A stretch of DNA of 64,000 bases from Akkermansia muciniphila. GTDB taxonomy: Bacteria; Verrucomicrobiota; Verrucomicrobiia; Verrucomicrobiales; V1-33. Under the pieces are notes generated by a model, which did no database searches, was not told the DNA's origin, and saw only the letters and a list, made by a program, of their open reading frames with translations. Numbering within the stretch: the stretch's first letter is position 1; every line of letters begins with the position of its first letter. Shown one piece after another: positions 9,208-17,356 of this stretch. Position numbers and translations under genes: made by a program. The DNA lies in assembly GCA_945900785.1 (NCBI GenBank), contig CAMDJM010000007.1, forward strand, positions 30,787-94,786, read 5' to 3'.

Positions 9208-9740
9208 CAATATACAAGCAGACCGGCGACATCCACGCCCTCAGGCAAAAGCTTGCGGCCATCCAGGAACCCCAGTTCGATCAAAAACGTCATGCCAGCC
9301 AGCACCCCGCCCAGGCGTTGCACCAACTCCGCAGCGGCGGCGGCGGTGCCACCGGTGGCCAGCACATCATCCACCAGCCACACCCGTTCCCCGGGCAGGA
9401 CGGCATCGGCATGGATCTCGATCTTGTTTGAGCCATACTCCAAATCATAGGACACGCCCTCGGTCTTCCAGGGCAGCTTGCCTTTCTTGCGCACCGGCAC
9501 GAAACCACAGCCCAAACGGTCAGCCACGGCGGCCGCGAAGATAAACCCGCGGGCATCGATTCCCACGATCTTCGTCACCCCGGACCCGGCCACGGTTTCC
9601 ACCAGGGCATCAATGGTCAGTTTGAACAAAGCACCATCCGACAGCATCGGCGTGATATCTTTGAACACGATGCCAGGGGATGGAAAATCCGGCACGTCAC
9701 GGACCGCCGCGCGGAGGGTATCAAGTCGGGTGGAACTCAT
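9207..9740 (-). CDS. apt: Adenine phosphoribosyltransferase
   Basis: 177 residues, the usual length for Apt. It converts adenine and PRPP to AMP and pyrophosphate (purine salvage) in the cytoplasm. Diagnostic segments are 'DFPSPGIVFKDITPML' (18-33), 'GIDARGFIFAAAVA' (60-73) and the PRPP-binding motif VDDVLATGGT (123-132). It lies between ftsW (84 bp upstream) and eboC, with a large hairpin at its 3' end. Its position inside the dcw-to-ebo run may reflect cotranscription only. Confidence 0.95.
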   Translation of the reverse strand: MSSTRLDTLRAAVRDVPDFPSPGIVFKDITPMLSDGALFKLTIDALVETVAGSGVTKIVGIDARGFIFAAAVADRLGCGFVPVRKKGKLPWKTEGVSYDLEYGSNKIEIHADAVLPGERVWLVDDVLATGGTAAAAAELVQRLGGVLAGMTFLIELGFLDGRKLLPEGVDVAGLLVY

Positions 9741-9824
9741 AGGCCAAATCCTGCCCCCGGATCCTTAAAAAGCAACCCTTCGGGGAAGGTCTCTTTGCCA
9801 GTCCGGACCTTTCCTGCCCGATCC

Positions 9825-11006
9825 TTATACCGCTGGAGTCAATTTCTCCCGGCCCAGGAAAGGCACCGGGGCCACGGTGGATTCCCGGGCTTGAAGATAG
9901 ATGTTCAGGACGATGCCCAGGGCCACCAGACAGGAGAAGAGATTGGAGCCGCCATAACTGATAAAGGGCAGCGGCATTCCCTTGTTGGGCAGACAACCGG
10001 TCGTCACGCCTACATTAATGCAGGCCTGACCCAGGATCAGAGACATCAGCCCGAAACCCAGCAACTGGCCAAAACGGTCAGGCGCGTTCAGGGAAATGAT
10101 CATGCCGGAAAGCCCGCCAATCAGAAAAAGCAGGATAACGCCAAGGGTGGCGGCCAGGCCGCCTTCCTCCCCGATGATCGCAAAGATAAAATCCGTGTGG
10201 GGCAAGGGAAGGTAGAACAGTTTTTGGCGGCTCTCGCCAAGACCCTGCCCGGACAAGCCACCGGCCCCCAGCGCGATTTTGGACTGAATCTGCTGATGAT
10301 TCTTGTCATTGATTTCGGCGGATTGCTTCAGCATTTCCGGATCATTGAGATGGGTGAAGGCGGTGATGCGCGCCATCCGGTTGGGAATAAAATGGATGGC
10401 GGCGGCCAGCAGAATGGCCCCAGCCATGATAAGCCCGATAACGTAAACCCAACGGGCTCCGGCGATGAACAGCATACCGGTGCAGGCCAAAAAGACCAGG
10501 CTGGCCGTGCCCAGATCGACTTCCGCCGCAATGAGCCCCGTGGGCAGGGCGACCATGAGGATGGGATAGACAAAGCCGCGCAGGAATTCCTTCCGCTGGC
10601 TGCGGAATTTCGCGCACCAGGCGGCGAGGGAAATGATGATGATGATCCTGGCCAGCTCGGAGGGTTGTCCCCTGATGCTTTTGAAGCCAAGGCTCTGCAG
10701 TCCGATCCACCGGCTGGAACCGCCCATATTGACGCCCACTCCCGGCACAAAACAAAGCACCAGCAGCACCACCGCCACCCCGAAAAGCGGCCCCGCCCAG
10801 CGCCGGAGATTATGATAGTCCGTGACCGACAGCACCCCGGCGGCAATGAGCCCGAGGAGCAGCCAGACCCCCTGGCGGCGGACGCCATTCATGCCATCCA
10901 CCTGCCCTTCCTGGCTGTAGGGGGCGGTGCTGAGGAGCATGACAAACCCCAGCGCGGTGAGAAGCAGGAAGCTGATCACCAGGAGGTAGGCACTGCTGCG
11001 GCTCAT
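9825..11006 (-). CDS. ftsW: FtsW-type lipid II polymerase / SEDS division protein
   Basis: 393 residues with about ten hydrophobic segments. It belongs to the SEDS family (FtsW/RodA/SpoVE), which polymerises lipid II together with a class B PBP. Family hallmarks are 'GSSRWIGLQSLGFKSIRGQPSELARI' in pattern (about 95-120), 'GLGESRQKLFYLPLPHTDFIFAIIGEE' (about 265-290) and 'PLPFISYGGSNLF' near residue 350. Its position in the dcw cluster, downstream of murD and with ftsI nearby, argues for FtsW rather than RodA. It starts 40 bp after the LysM gene. murG, murC and ftsQAZ, which often follow ftsW, are absent here. Confidence 0.92.
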   Translation of the reverse strand: MSRSSAYLLVISFLLLTALGFVMLLSTAPYSQEGQVDGMNGVRRQGVWLLLGLIAAGVLSVTDYHNLRRWAGPLFGVAVVLLVLCFVPGVGVNMGGSSRWIGLQSLGFKSIRGQPSELARIIIIISLAAWCAKFRSQRKEFLRGFVYPILMVALPTGLIAAEVDLGTASLVFLACTGMLFIAGARWVYVIGLIMAGAILLAAAIHFIPNRMARITAFTHLNDPEMLKQSAEINDKNHQQIQSKIALGAGGLSGQGLGESRQKLFYLPLPHTDFIFAIIGEEGGLAATLGVILLFLIGGLSGMIISLNAPDRFGQLLGFGLMSLILGQACINVGVTTGCLPNKGMPLPFISYGGSNLFSCLVALGIVLNIYLQARESTVAPVPFLGREKLTPAV

Positions 11007-11046
11007 ATGTTATTAGAGGAAATTCCCATCCAGGACAGAGGCCGTT

Positions 11047-12006
11047 CTAGCGTTTGACGGTGATTTTCAGCACCTGCCCCATTTGAATCCGGGAGGCATC
11101 GCTCAGGCCATTGGCCCGCATGATTTCCGCGGGGGAAAGGCCGTAACGTTTCGCCACATTGTAGACGGTATCGCCTTTCTGAATGACATGGGTGCGGCTG
11201 CCGGTGGTAGGTTTTGGCTTGGCTGGAACCGGAGCCACGGCTGGAGGCTGGGGCTTCCTGACTTTTGCTGCTGCCGCAGGAGCCTCTTCTATTTCCTCAT
11301 CGGCGGCGGCTTCCTCCGGTTCTGCTTTTACGAATTTGGCCCGGGGAGCCTCTTCATGGGAGGCATCAGGCAGCTCTGCGGCGGTCACGGGGGCATAGGG
11401 ATCTTCCCCTCCTTTTTTCAGGGTGAATTCGCGGTGCCCGACATCATCGGAAGGCGTGGCGGCGATGATCGCGAGCGGAGGATTGGCAGGGGCGCTGTTT
11501 TCCGCGAGAGCCCCCACGAGGCGGGGAGGGTGGGGAATGGTCAGGGAATCCCCGGGTGAAAACCCGCTGTTAGGATTGGCGTCTTCCAGTGCACGCACGG
11601 CGACGCCGAATTTGGCCGCGACCAGCATTTTTGTCTCGCCAGCTTTAAAAACGTGAAGGCCGGGTTCCGATGGCGATTCCCCTTTCGGTGTGGCGGCGAT
11701 ACTCCCAGCTGCAGGCGGCGGTGGGCTGGACTCATGGGCCATGCGGGTAGCGGTTCCCTCACTGTCCCGGTCGTCCTTGCCGAACATGTGGAATGCAAAG
11801 AGTCCGCCGACCGCCACGAGATGCAGCACCAGCATGACGGCAAAGGCACGCGACATGCGGATCTGGGGCTCATCCACTTCCCAATCCTCCTCGCCCGTGA
11901 CGTTGGCGGAAAGCCGCTGGGAGTTTTTGCCGGACTGGATCATGGCCTGGAGCCGGCGGACGATTCGGAGTGGGGAAGAACCTGGAGAGGATTTCGGTGT
12001 TTTCAT
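11047..12006 (-). CDS. Membrane-anchored protein with two LysM domains
   Basis: 319 residues. A basic cytoplasmic N-terminus (1-50) is followed by one transmembrane helix ('FAVMLVLHLVAVGGLFAFHMF', about 54-75), a first LysM domain (about 119-165, 'HVFKAGETKMLVAAKFGV'), a long Ala/Glu/Pro-rich linker (about 185-265) and a canonical LysM domain at the very C-terminus ('HVIQKGDTVYNVAKRYGLS'). LysM domains bind peptidoglycan, so this protein probably ties the inner membrane to the wall near the division machinery. Its ATG overlaps the murD stop by 4 bp, so it is translationally coupled to murD and followed by ftsW. It has no visible hydrolase domain. Confidence 0.85.
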   Translation of the reverse strand: MKTPKSSPGSSPLRIVRRLQAMIQSGKNSQRLSANVTGEEDWEVDEPQIRMSRAFAVMLVLHLVAVGGLFAFHMFGKDDRDSEGTATRMAHESSPPPPAAGSIAATPKGESPSEPGLHVFKAGETKMLVAAKFGVAVRALEDANPNSGFSPGDSLTIPHPPRLVGALAENSAPANPPLAIIAATPSDDVGHREFTLKKGGEDPYAPVTAAELPDASHEEAPRAKFVKAEPEEAAADEEIEEAPAAAAKVRKPQPPAVAPVPAKPKPTTGSRTHVIQKGDTVYNVAKRYGLSPAEIMRANGLSDASRIQMGQVLKITVKR

Positions 12007-13337
12007 GATTGGATAGTAAGATGGTGGACGAGGGCGCAGAAGACATCCCCCCGGTGGCCATAGCCGCTGAACATGTCGAAGGACGAGGTGCCGGGAGCGA
12101 AGAGAATGGATTGCCCTGGAGCGGCAGCGGCATAGGCCTGCTGCACGGCGGATTCGAGATCCGGGCAGGCGATCGCCCCTGGCCAGGTGCGGGCGAGGGC
12201 TGGGCCGATCTCACCGATGGTGAAAACCTGGGTAGTCTTCTCCTGGATGAGCGGCAGGATGGGCGCGTAGTCGAGTCCCTTTTCCTTGCCGCCCGCGATG
12301 AGCACCACCGGCTGGTCCTGGCCCCGCAGGGCGCTTTCCATGGCATGAATGTTGGTGGCCTTGGAATCATTCAGGAATTCCCGGCCTTGGATGGTAGCTA
12401 CGATTTCGCAGCGGTGGCGCGGAGGGGTAAAACTGGCGACGTAGGAGGCGACCTCCTCAAGCGGCAGACCGGAGGCGGTGACCGCAGCGAGCGCGGCCAT
12501 GATGTTTTCAGCATTATGCCGGCCGCGCAGGCGGGTGTCTGCCAGAGCCAGCACGGGCTGGCCTCTATGATGGATGGTGCCATCGCGGAAGGTCCACTGG
12601 GTATCCTCCCGCCAGGCACTGAAAGTGACAGGGCGGGCGCTCAGGGGGGGATAAGTCTCATCGCCGTTGATCACCGCGCGGTCTGACGGCGTTTGGTTTT
12701 CAAATATCCGGAGTTTCGCGTCGCGGTAGGCTTCCAGGGACGGATGACGGTCCAAGTGGTCAGGAGCGAAATTCATCCACACTGCCACAGCGGGGTGAAA
12801 GTGCTGGATCAGCTCCAGTTGAAAGGAGCTGACTTCAACGGTCAGCACATCCAGAGGTTCCCCTGCGAGCACGACTTCGGAGAGAGCGGTGCCGTAGTTG
12901 CCGCAAGGAACGGTGCGTTTTCCAGAAGCGGTGATCAGGTGCGCGATGAGGCCGGTGGTGGTGGTTTTCCCGTTGGTGCCGGTGATGGCGATGATGGGCA
13001 CAGTGGTTTGCTGGCTGGCGAATTCGATCTCACTGACACAGGGAATACCCCGGTCCATCACGCTGCGGGCGAGCGGCCACGAGGGGTCGATGCCAGGGCT
13101 GAGGATGGCCAGGGAAAAAGCCGTGGAGCAAGTCAGGGCATCCGCTCCAGTGTGCACGGTGAAGCCTTCCGCGCGGGCCTGGGCCGAGGCGGCGGCGGTC
13201 TTCCCGGGATCGCCATCATCCAACAGGACCACCTCCGCCCCGAGGTGCTGCGCGAGCCTTGCTGCCGCCATGCCGCTGGTGCCCACACCGAGGATGGCGT
13301 GGGTTTGACCGGCGTATTTGGTGGAAGCAGGGATCAT
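12003..13337 (-). CDS. murD: UDP-N-acetylmuramoyl-L-alanine--D-glutamate ligase
   Basis: 444 residues, normal MurD length. It adds D-Glu to UDP-MurNAc-L-Ala in the cytoplasm. The N-terminal Rossmann-type region ('HAILGVGTSGMAAARLA', 13-29) fits MurD rather than MurE/F. The Mur ligase P-loop GTNGKTT is at 120-126, followed by 'NYGTALSEV', 'VSSFQLELI', 'NFAPDHLDRH' and the C-terminal domain 'LNDSKATNIHAMESAL'. It starts 3 bp after mraY and overlaps the LysM gene by 4 bp. Confidence 0.96.
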   Translation of the reverse strand: MIPASTKYAGQTHAILGVGTSGMAAARLAQHLGAEVVLLDDGDPGKTAAASAQARAEGFTVHTGADALTCSTAFSLAILSPGIDPSWPLARSVMDRGIPCVSEIEFASQQTTVPIIAITGTNGKTTTTGLIAHLITASGKRTVPCGNYGTALSEVVLAGEPLDVLTVEVSSFQLELIQHFHPAVAVWMNFAPDHLDRHPSLEAYRDAKLRIFENQTPSDRAVINGDETYPPLSARPVTFSAWREDTQWTFRDGTIHHRGQPVLALADTRLRGRHNAENIMAALAAVTASGLPLEEVASYVASFTPPRHRCEIVATIQGREFLNDSKATNIHAMESALRGQDQPVVLIAGGKEKGLDYAPILPLIQEKTTQVFTIGEIGPALARTWPGAIACPDLESAVQQAYAAAAPGQSILFAPGTSSFDMFSGYGHRGDVFCALVHHLTIQS

Positions 13338-13340
13338 GAA

Positions 13341-14480
13341 CTAACGGAGTTTAAGAGTGCCCAGGGCGATCATGGCGCAGAGCAGGCTGAGGATCCAAAA
13401 GCGGACGATAACCTGACTTTCCTTCCAGCCCTTCAGCTCGAAGTGGTGGTGGATCGGGGTCATCTGGAACAGGCGCCGCGGGGTGCCGTAGAGCTTCCGG
13501 CTGATTTTAAACCAACTGACCTGAAGCATCACGGAGAGGGCTTCCAAAACGAAGACCCCACCGGCGAGGAGCAGCACCACCTCCTGTTTGCAGCAGATGG
13601 CGACGGCAGCGAGGCAGCCTCCGATGGCCATACTGCCGGTGTCTCCCATGAAGACTTTCGCTGGAAAACAATTGAACCAGAGGAAGCCGACGGAGGCTCC
13701 GATCAGCGCAAAACAAAGCCCCATCAATTCCCCCACGTAGTGATTGTGCTCGATATTCAGATAGGAGGCGACCTTGTAGTTTCCGGTGACATAGCAAAAA
13801 ATCCCGTAAGCCAAAGCGGTGCTGACGGTGCATCCGGCGGCCAGGCCATCCAGACCGTCCGTGAGATTGACGGCATTGGAACAACCGACAATCACGACCG
13901 CAAAAAAGATGACGGTAAACCAACCCATGTTGGCGACTTCGAAGATTTCCTTCTTCACAAAGGGGAGCTGGAGATGGGCAAAATAGTCAGCCTGTCCGGG
14001 CAGCATGTAGAGGACACAGCCGGCCGTCAGCCCAACCGCCCACTGCACGGCCAGCTTGCCTTTGCTGCTGACGCCTTTGGAGTTTTTCTTGCTCACCTTC
14101 AGCCAGTCATCCACAAAACCCAGGGCTCCCAGCCCAAGGGTGACAAAAATGCAGATCCAAAGGAATGGATTGTCGAGGCGGCAGCCGATGAGAGCGGCAG
14201 TGAGCAGGGTGGCAATGATGAGCAAGCCTCCCATGGTGGGCGTGCCGGCCTTGTGCCCCTGCAATTCGAAGAGCCGGTTGACCTCTTCCCTGGTGCGGAT
14301 GGGTTGGCCCATCTTCAGGGAAATAAGCTTGCGGATGACGCGGTCCCCAAACAGCACACTGAGCACAAAGGCAATCACCAGAGCCGCAATGGAGCGGAAG
14401 GTCTGATATTGGAGCACGTTGGTCAGCTTGGCCATCAGGCCATGGCCACCTTCAAAATGTTGGAAAATCCAGTAAAGCAT
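13341..14480 (-). CDS. mraY: Phospho-N-acetylmuramoyl-pentapeptide-transferase
   Basis: 379 residues with about ten transmembrane segments. It transfers phospho-MurNAc-pentapeptide to undecaprenyl phosphate, making lipid I. Signature segments are HKAGTPTMGG (76-85), FVDDWLK (122-128, catalytic Asp pair), 'NLTDGLDGLA' and 'PIHHHFELKGWKE' near the C-terminus. The length is slightly above the typical 320-360 because of insertions in the first third. It lies between murF (3 bp) and murD (3 bp). Confidence 0.96.
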   Translation of the reverse strand: MLYWIFQHFEGGHGLMAKLTNVLQYQTFRSIAALVIAFVLSVLFGDRVIRKLISLKMGQPIRTREEVNRLFELQGHKAGTPTMGGLLIIATLLTAALIGCRLDNPFLWICIFVTLGLGALGFVDDWLKVSKKNSKGVSSKGKLAVQWAVGLTAGCVLYMLPGQADYFAHLQLPFVKKEIFEVANMGWFTVIFFAVVIVGCSNAVNLTDGLDGLAAGCTVSTALAYGIFCYVTGNYKVASYLNIEHNHYVGELMGLCFALIGASVGFLWFNCFPAKVFMGDTGSMAIGGCLAAVAICCKQEVVLLLAGGVFVLEALSVMLQVSWFKISRKLYGTPRRLFQMTPIHHHFELKGWKESQVIVRFWILSLLCAMIALGTLKLR

Positions 14481-14483
14481 GAT

Positions 14484-15857
14484 TCAGGCAGGGAGAGGTT
14501 CTATAACGCGTTCCATGGCCGCAGACCTGCTGCCTTTGACGAGGATGATATCGGTGGCTCCGGCACTGGTCCGGAGCCAGGCCGCGCAGCTGGCGTGGTC
14601 TGCAAAAGCGTGATAACGTTCGGTTTTTCCGCCGGCTTCGAGATATCCCATGCCAATCCGCTCCGGATCTCCGGAGCCGACGACACACAGCTCATCGACC
14701 CCACTTTCGAAGACCGCAGCGCCGAGGGCCCGGTGTTCCGCTTCAGCGGTGGTGCCCAGTTCCCCCATGCGGCCCAGCACCGCAATGCGGCGGCCGGTGC
14801 AGGTGAAGCTGTGCAGGGTATCCAGCGCGGCCCGCATGGAGTCAGGATTGGCGTTGTAGGAATCGTCGATGAACAGCAGTCCATCCACCTCACGGATCTG
14901 GATCCGGCCATGGGTAAGAGCGACACTTTCCAGGCCGTCCACGATTTCTTCGGCCCGCAGGCCAAAATGGAAACCCACGGCGGCGGCGAGCGCCGCATTG
15001 CCCGCCATGTGGCGGCCCGGCACGGGGAGCTGCACCTGGCTGGTGGAGTGGTCAGGAAGGTGCAGGAAAAACGTGCAGCCGGAGCCGGAGGTGCGGATGT
15101 CAGAGACCCTGACATCGCCCACGTCCTTGCCGGCCGTGATGACCTGGGCCTGGCACCGGGCGGCGATGCCCGGGGTGTAAGGATCGTTGGCATTCAGAAT
15201 AACAATTCCATCCGGATGCACCGCTTCGGCCAGCATGCCTTTTTCCAGGGCGATGGCTTCGCGGGTTCCCATGAATTCGATGTGGGCGGTGCCGACATTT
15301 GTTATGACTGCAACATCGGGGCCTGCAATGGCAGCCAATGGGGCGATTTCGCCAGGATGATTCATCCCCATTTCGAAAACTCCGTGGGTATCGGATACCT
15401 CCGCCGAAAGAACCGTCAGAGGCAGGCCAATATGGTTATTCAAATTCCCCAGGGTGCTGCATACCCTGAAGCGGCGGGACAGCACCGCACGGATCATGTC
15501 CTTGGTGGAAGTCTTGCCATTGCTGCCACTGAGACCGATGACGAGACCATCCCATTCCCGGCGCCAGGTGGCGGCGAGCGATTGCAGGGCAGCCAGGGTA
15601 TCCTCCACCAGCAGCACGCCGGATCCGGCCGGGACAGTGACTTCATGGCTGACCAGCACGGCGGCAGCTCCGTCAGCAAGGGCTCGGGCCGCAAAGTCAT
15701 GGGCATCAAAATTGGCGCCCTTCAGCGCCACAAAAAGACAGCCCGGCACGATGTGGCGGGTGTCCGTGCAAACGCCCGCTGCCATGGCGTGCGGGTCGCC
15801 TGACCACAGCCGGGCACCGCTCCATCGGGCAAAAGTAGCGAGGGTTTGCGGTGTCAT
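14484..15857 (-). CDS. murF: UDP-N-acetylmuramoyl-tripeptide--D-alanyl-D-alanine ligase
   Basis: 457 residues. It ligates D-Ala-D-Ala to the UDP-MurNAc-tripeptide. The MurF-type N-terminal domain ('GVCTDTRHIVPGCLFVALKG') is followed by the P-loop GSNGKTS (111-117), 'STLGNLNNHIGLPL', 'EMGMNHPGEI' and 'IDDSYNANPDSM', all typical of MurF. Its start overlaps the murE stop by 4 bp and mraY begins 3 bp after its end, so the Mur genes form a tightly coupled operon. Confidence 0.96.
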   Translation of the reverse strand: MTPQTLATFARWSGARLWSGDPHAMAAGVCTDTRHIVPGCLFVALKGANFDAHDFAARALADGAAAVLVSHEVTVPAGSGVLLVEDTLAALQSLAATWRREWDGLVIGLSGSNGKTSTKDMIRAVLSRRFRVCSTLGNLNNHIGLPLTVLSAEVSDTHGVFEMGMNHPGEIAPLAAIAGPDVAVITNVGTAHIEFMGTREAIALEKGMLAEAVHPDGIVILNANDPYTPGIAARCQAQVITAGKDVGDVRVSDIRTSGSGCTFFLHLPDHSTSQVQLPVPGRHMAGNAALAAAVGFHFGLRAEEIVDGLESVALTHGRIQIREVDGLLFIDDSYNANPDSMRAALDTLHSFTCTGRRIAVLGRMGELGTTAEAEHRALGAAVFESGVDELCVVGSGDPERIGMGYLEAGGKTERYHAFADHASCAAWLRTSAGATDIILVKGSRSAAMERVIEPLPA

Positions 15858-17347
15858 GAGCGTTCAGGCAAGGTCCAGTTGCGCAGGAAGTGGCGGGCGA
15901 CCTGCAAGTCATCAAAGGGAGTCACCACGCCACCCGCAGTTTGCCCGGTTTCATGTCCCTTGCCGGCAATGAGCACGATGTCGCCGCCGCCGGCGATGGA
16001 GATGGCCCGTTCTATTGCGGCCCGGCGGTCCGGGATCATCTCGTGATTTTCCCCACGCATGCCGGCAGCAATTTCCGCCAGGATCGCCCCGGGATCCTCA
16101 CTGCGGGGGTTGTCACTGGTCAAAATGCTATAGTGGCCGCCCGCTTCGGCGGCAGCTCCCATGCGGGGCCGCTTGGTGCGGTCCCGGTCGCCCCCGCAGC
16201 CGAAGACGGTGATGATGCGGCGGGGCCCAAGATCGCGCAGGGTGCGCAGGGCATTTTCCAGGGCATCCGGGGTGTGGGCGTAGTCGATGAAAACCTTGAA
16301 GGGCTTGTTCTCTGCCACTGCTTCCATGCGGCCAGGAATTTGCGGGGCATCCTCGAGGGCTTTCACGGCCTGCCGCAGATTCAGATCCATCGACCAGACA
16401 GCGGCCAGAGCTCCCATGGCATTGTAGACATTGAAGCGGCCGATCAGCGGCATTCTGACAAGGAAGCTGCGGCCCCGGGCTTCCAGGGTGAAGGTGGTGC
16501 CCTTCATTGTCGCGGACATCTGGGTGGCGCGGAAGTCCGCATGCACGTTCATACCGTAGGTCACCAAGCGGAGTTTGCCTTCGTATTCGCGGGCCATGCG
16601 GCGGCCGGCGGCGTCATCGGTATTGAGGATCAGCGCCGGTTTTTTTGAGCCACCCTGCTCCACCAGATGCGCCGCGAACAAGGCCTTGGCATCGTAGTAG
16701 GCCTCCATCGTTTTATGATAGTCGAGGTGGTCCTGGGTGAGATTGGTGAAGATGGCGGCATCGAAGCGGATGCCATGGGTGCGCTGCTGGATGAGCGCGT
16801 GGGAGCTGACTTCAAGGGCGGCTCCTACGCAGCCATTTTCGGTCATGGTGCGGAGCAGCCTCTGCAGGGTGATACTGTCAGGAGTGGTGTGGGAGGCGGG
16901 TTCGGTGAGACCTTCGCCCGTGACGTATTTGACGGTGCCGATCAGGCCACAATGGCCTCTGGCAGATTCCATGAGATGCTGCAGGAGAAACCCAGTGGTG
17001 GTCTTGCCATTGGTGCCGGTCACGCCCACCGTGAGCAGGCGGTCGGAAGGCTTGCGGAAGTAGATATCTGCGGCTTCTGCAAGGGCGGCCTTCGAGTCCT
17101 TGACGGTAAGCCAGGTGCCCCGGAAATCGACCGGCACATCCGTCTCGGCCATGATGGCGGTGGCTCCGTTGGCTATAGCCTGGGGGATAAAGTGATGCCC
17201 GTCCGAGGTTTCCCCCCGCAGCGCGGCGAAGAGGGAACCGGGACCTGCCTCACGGGAGTCGGCCGTGAGCGCAGTGATCTCCAGATCCAGCGGCCCAAAG
17301 GTGCGGACGCGGGAAAGGTGATCGAGGATTTGGGGGAGTTTCATCAA
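15854..17347 (-). CDS. murE: UDP-N-acetylmuramoyl-L-alanyl-D-glutamate--2,6-diaminopimelate ligase
   Basis: 497 residues. It adds the third amino acid to the peptidoglycan stem. The P-loop GTNGKTT is at 111-117, 'EVSSHAL' and 'NLTQDHLDYH' follow, and the specificity motif DNPR is in 'LTSDNPRSEDP' near residue 415. DNPR is the known marker for meso-diaminopimelate, so this organism probably has DAP-type peptidoglycan. It lies 9 bp downstream of ftsI and overlaps murF by 4 bp. Confidence 0.96.
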   Translation of the reverse strand: MMKLPQILDHLSRVRTFGPLDLEITALTADSREAGPGSLFAALRGETSDGHHFIPQAIANGATAIMAETDVPVDFRGTWLTVKDSKAALAEAADIYFRKPSDRLLTVGVTGTNGKTTTGFLLQHLMESARGHCGLIGTVKYVTGEGLTEPASHTTPDSITLQRLLRTMTENGCVGAALEVSSHALIQQRTHGIRFDAAIFTNLTQDHLDYHKTMEAYYDAKALFAAHLVEQGGSKKPALILNTDDAAGRRMAREYEGKLRLVTYGMNVHADFRATQMSATMKGTTFTLEARGRSFLVRMPLIGRFNVYNAMGALAAVWSMDLNLRQAVKALEDAPQIPGRMEAVAENKPFKVFIDYAHTPDALENALRTLRDLGPRRIITVFGCGGDRDRTKRPRMGAAAEAGGHYSILTSDNPRSEDPGAILAEIAAGMRGENHEMIPDRRAAIERAISIAGGGDIVLIAGKGHETGQTAGGVVTPFDDLQVARHFLRNWTLPERS

Positions 17348-17356
17348 AAAGGTATC

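Noticed and set aside
12693..15803. A 1036-codon open frame on the plus strand
   Set aside because: It runs exactly antisense to murD, mraY and murF, has no domain pattern and a composition (Gly/Asp/His/Gln-rich) typical for reverse frames of GC-rich genes.
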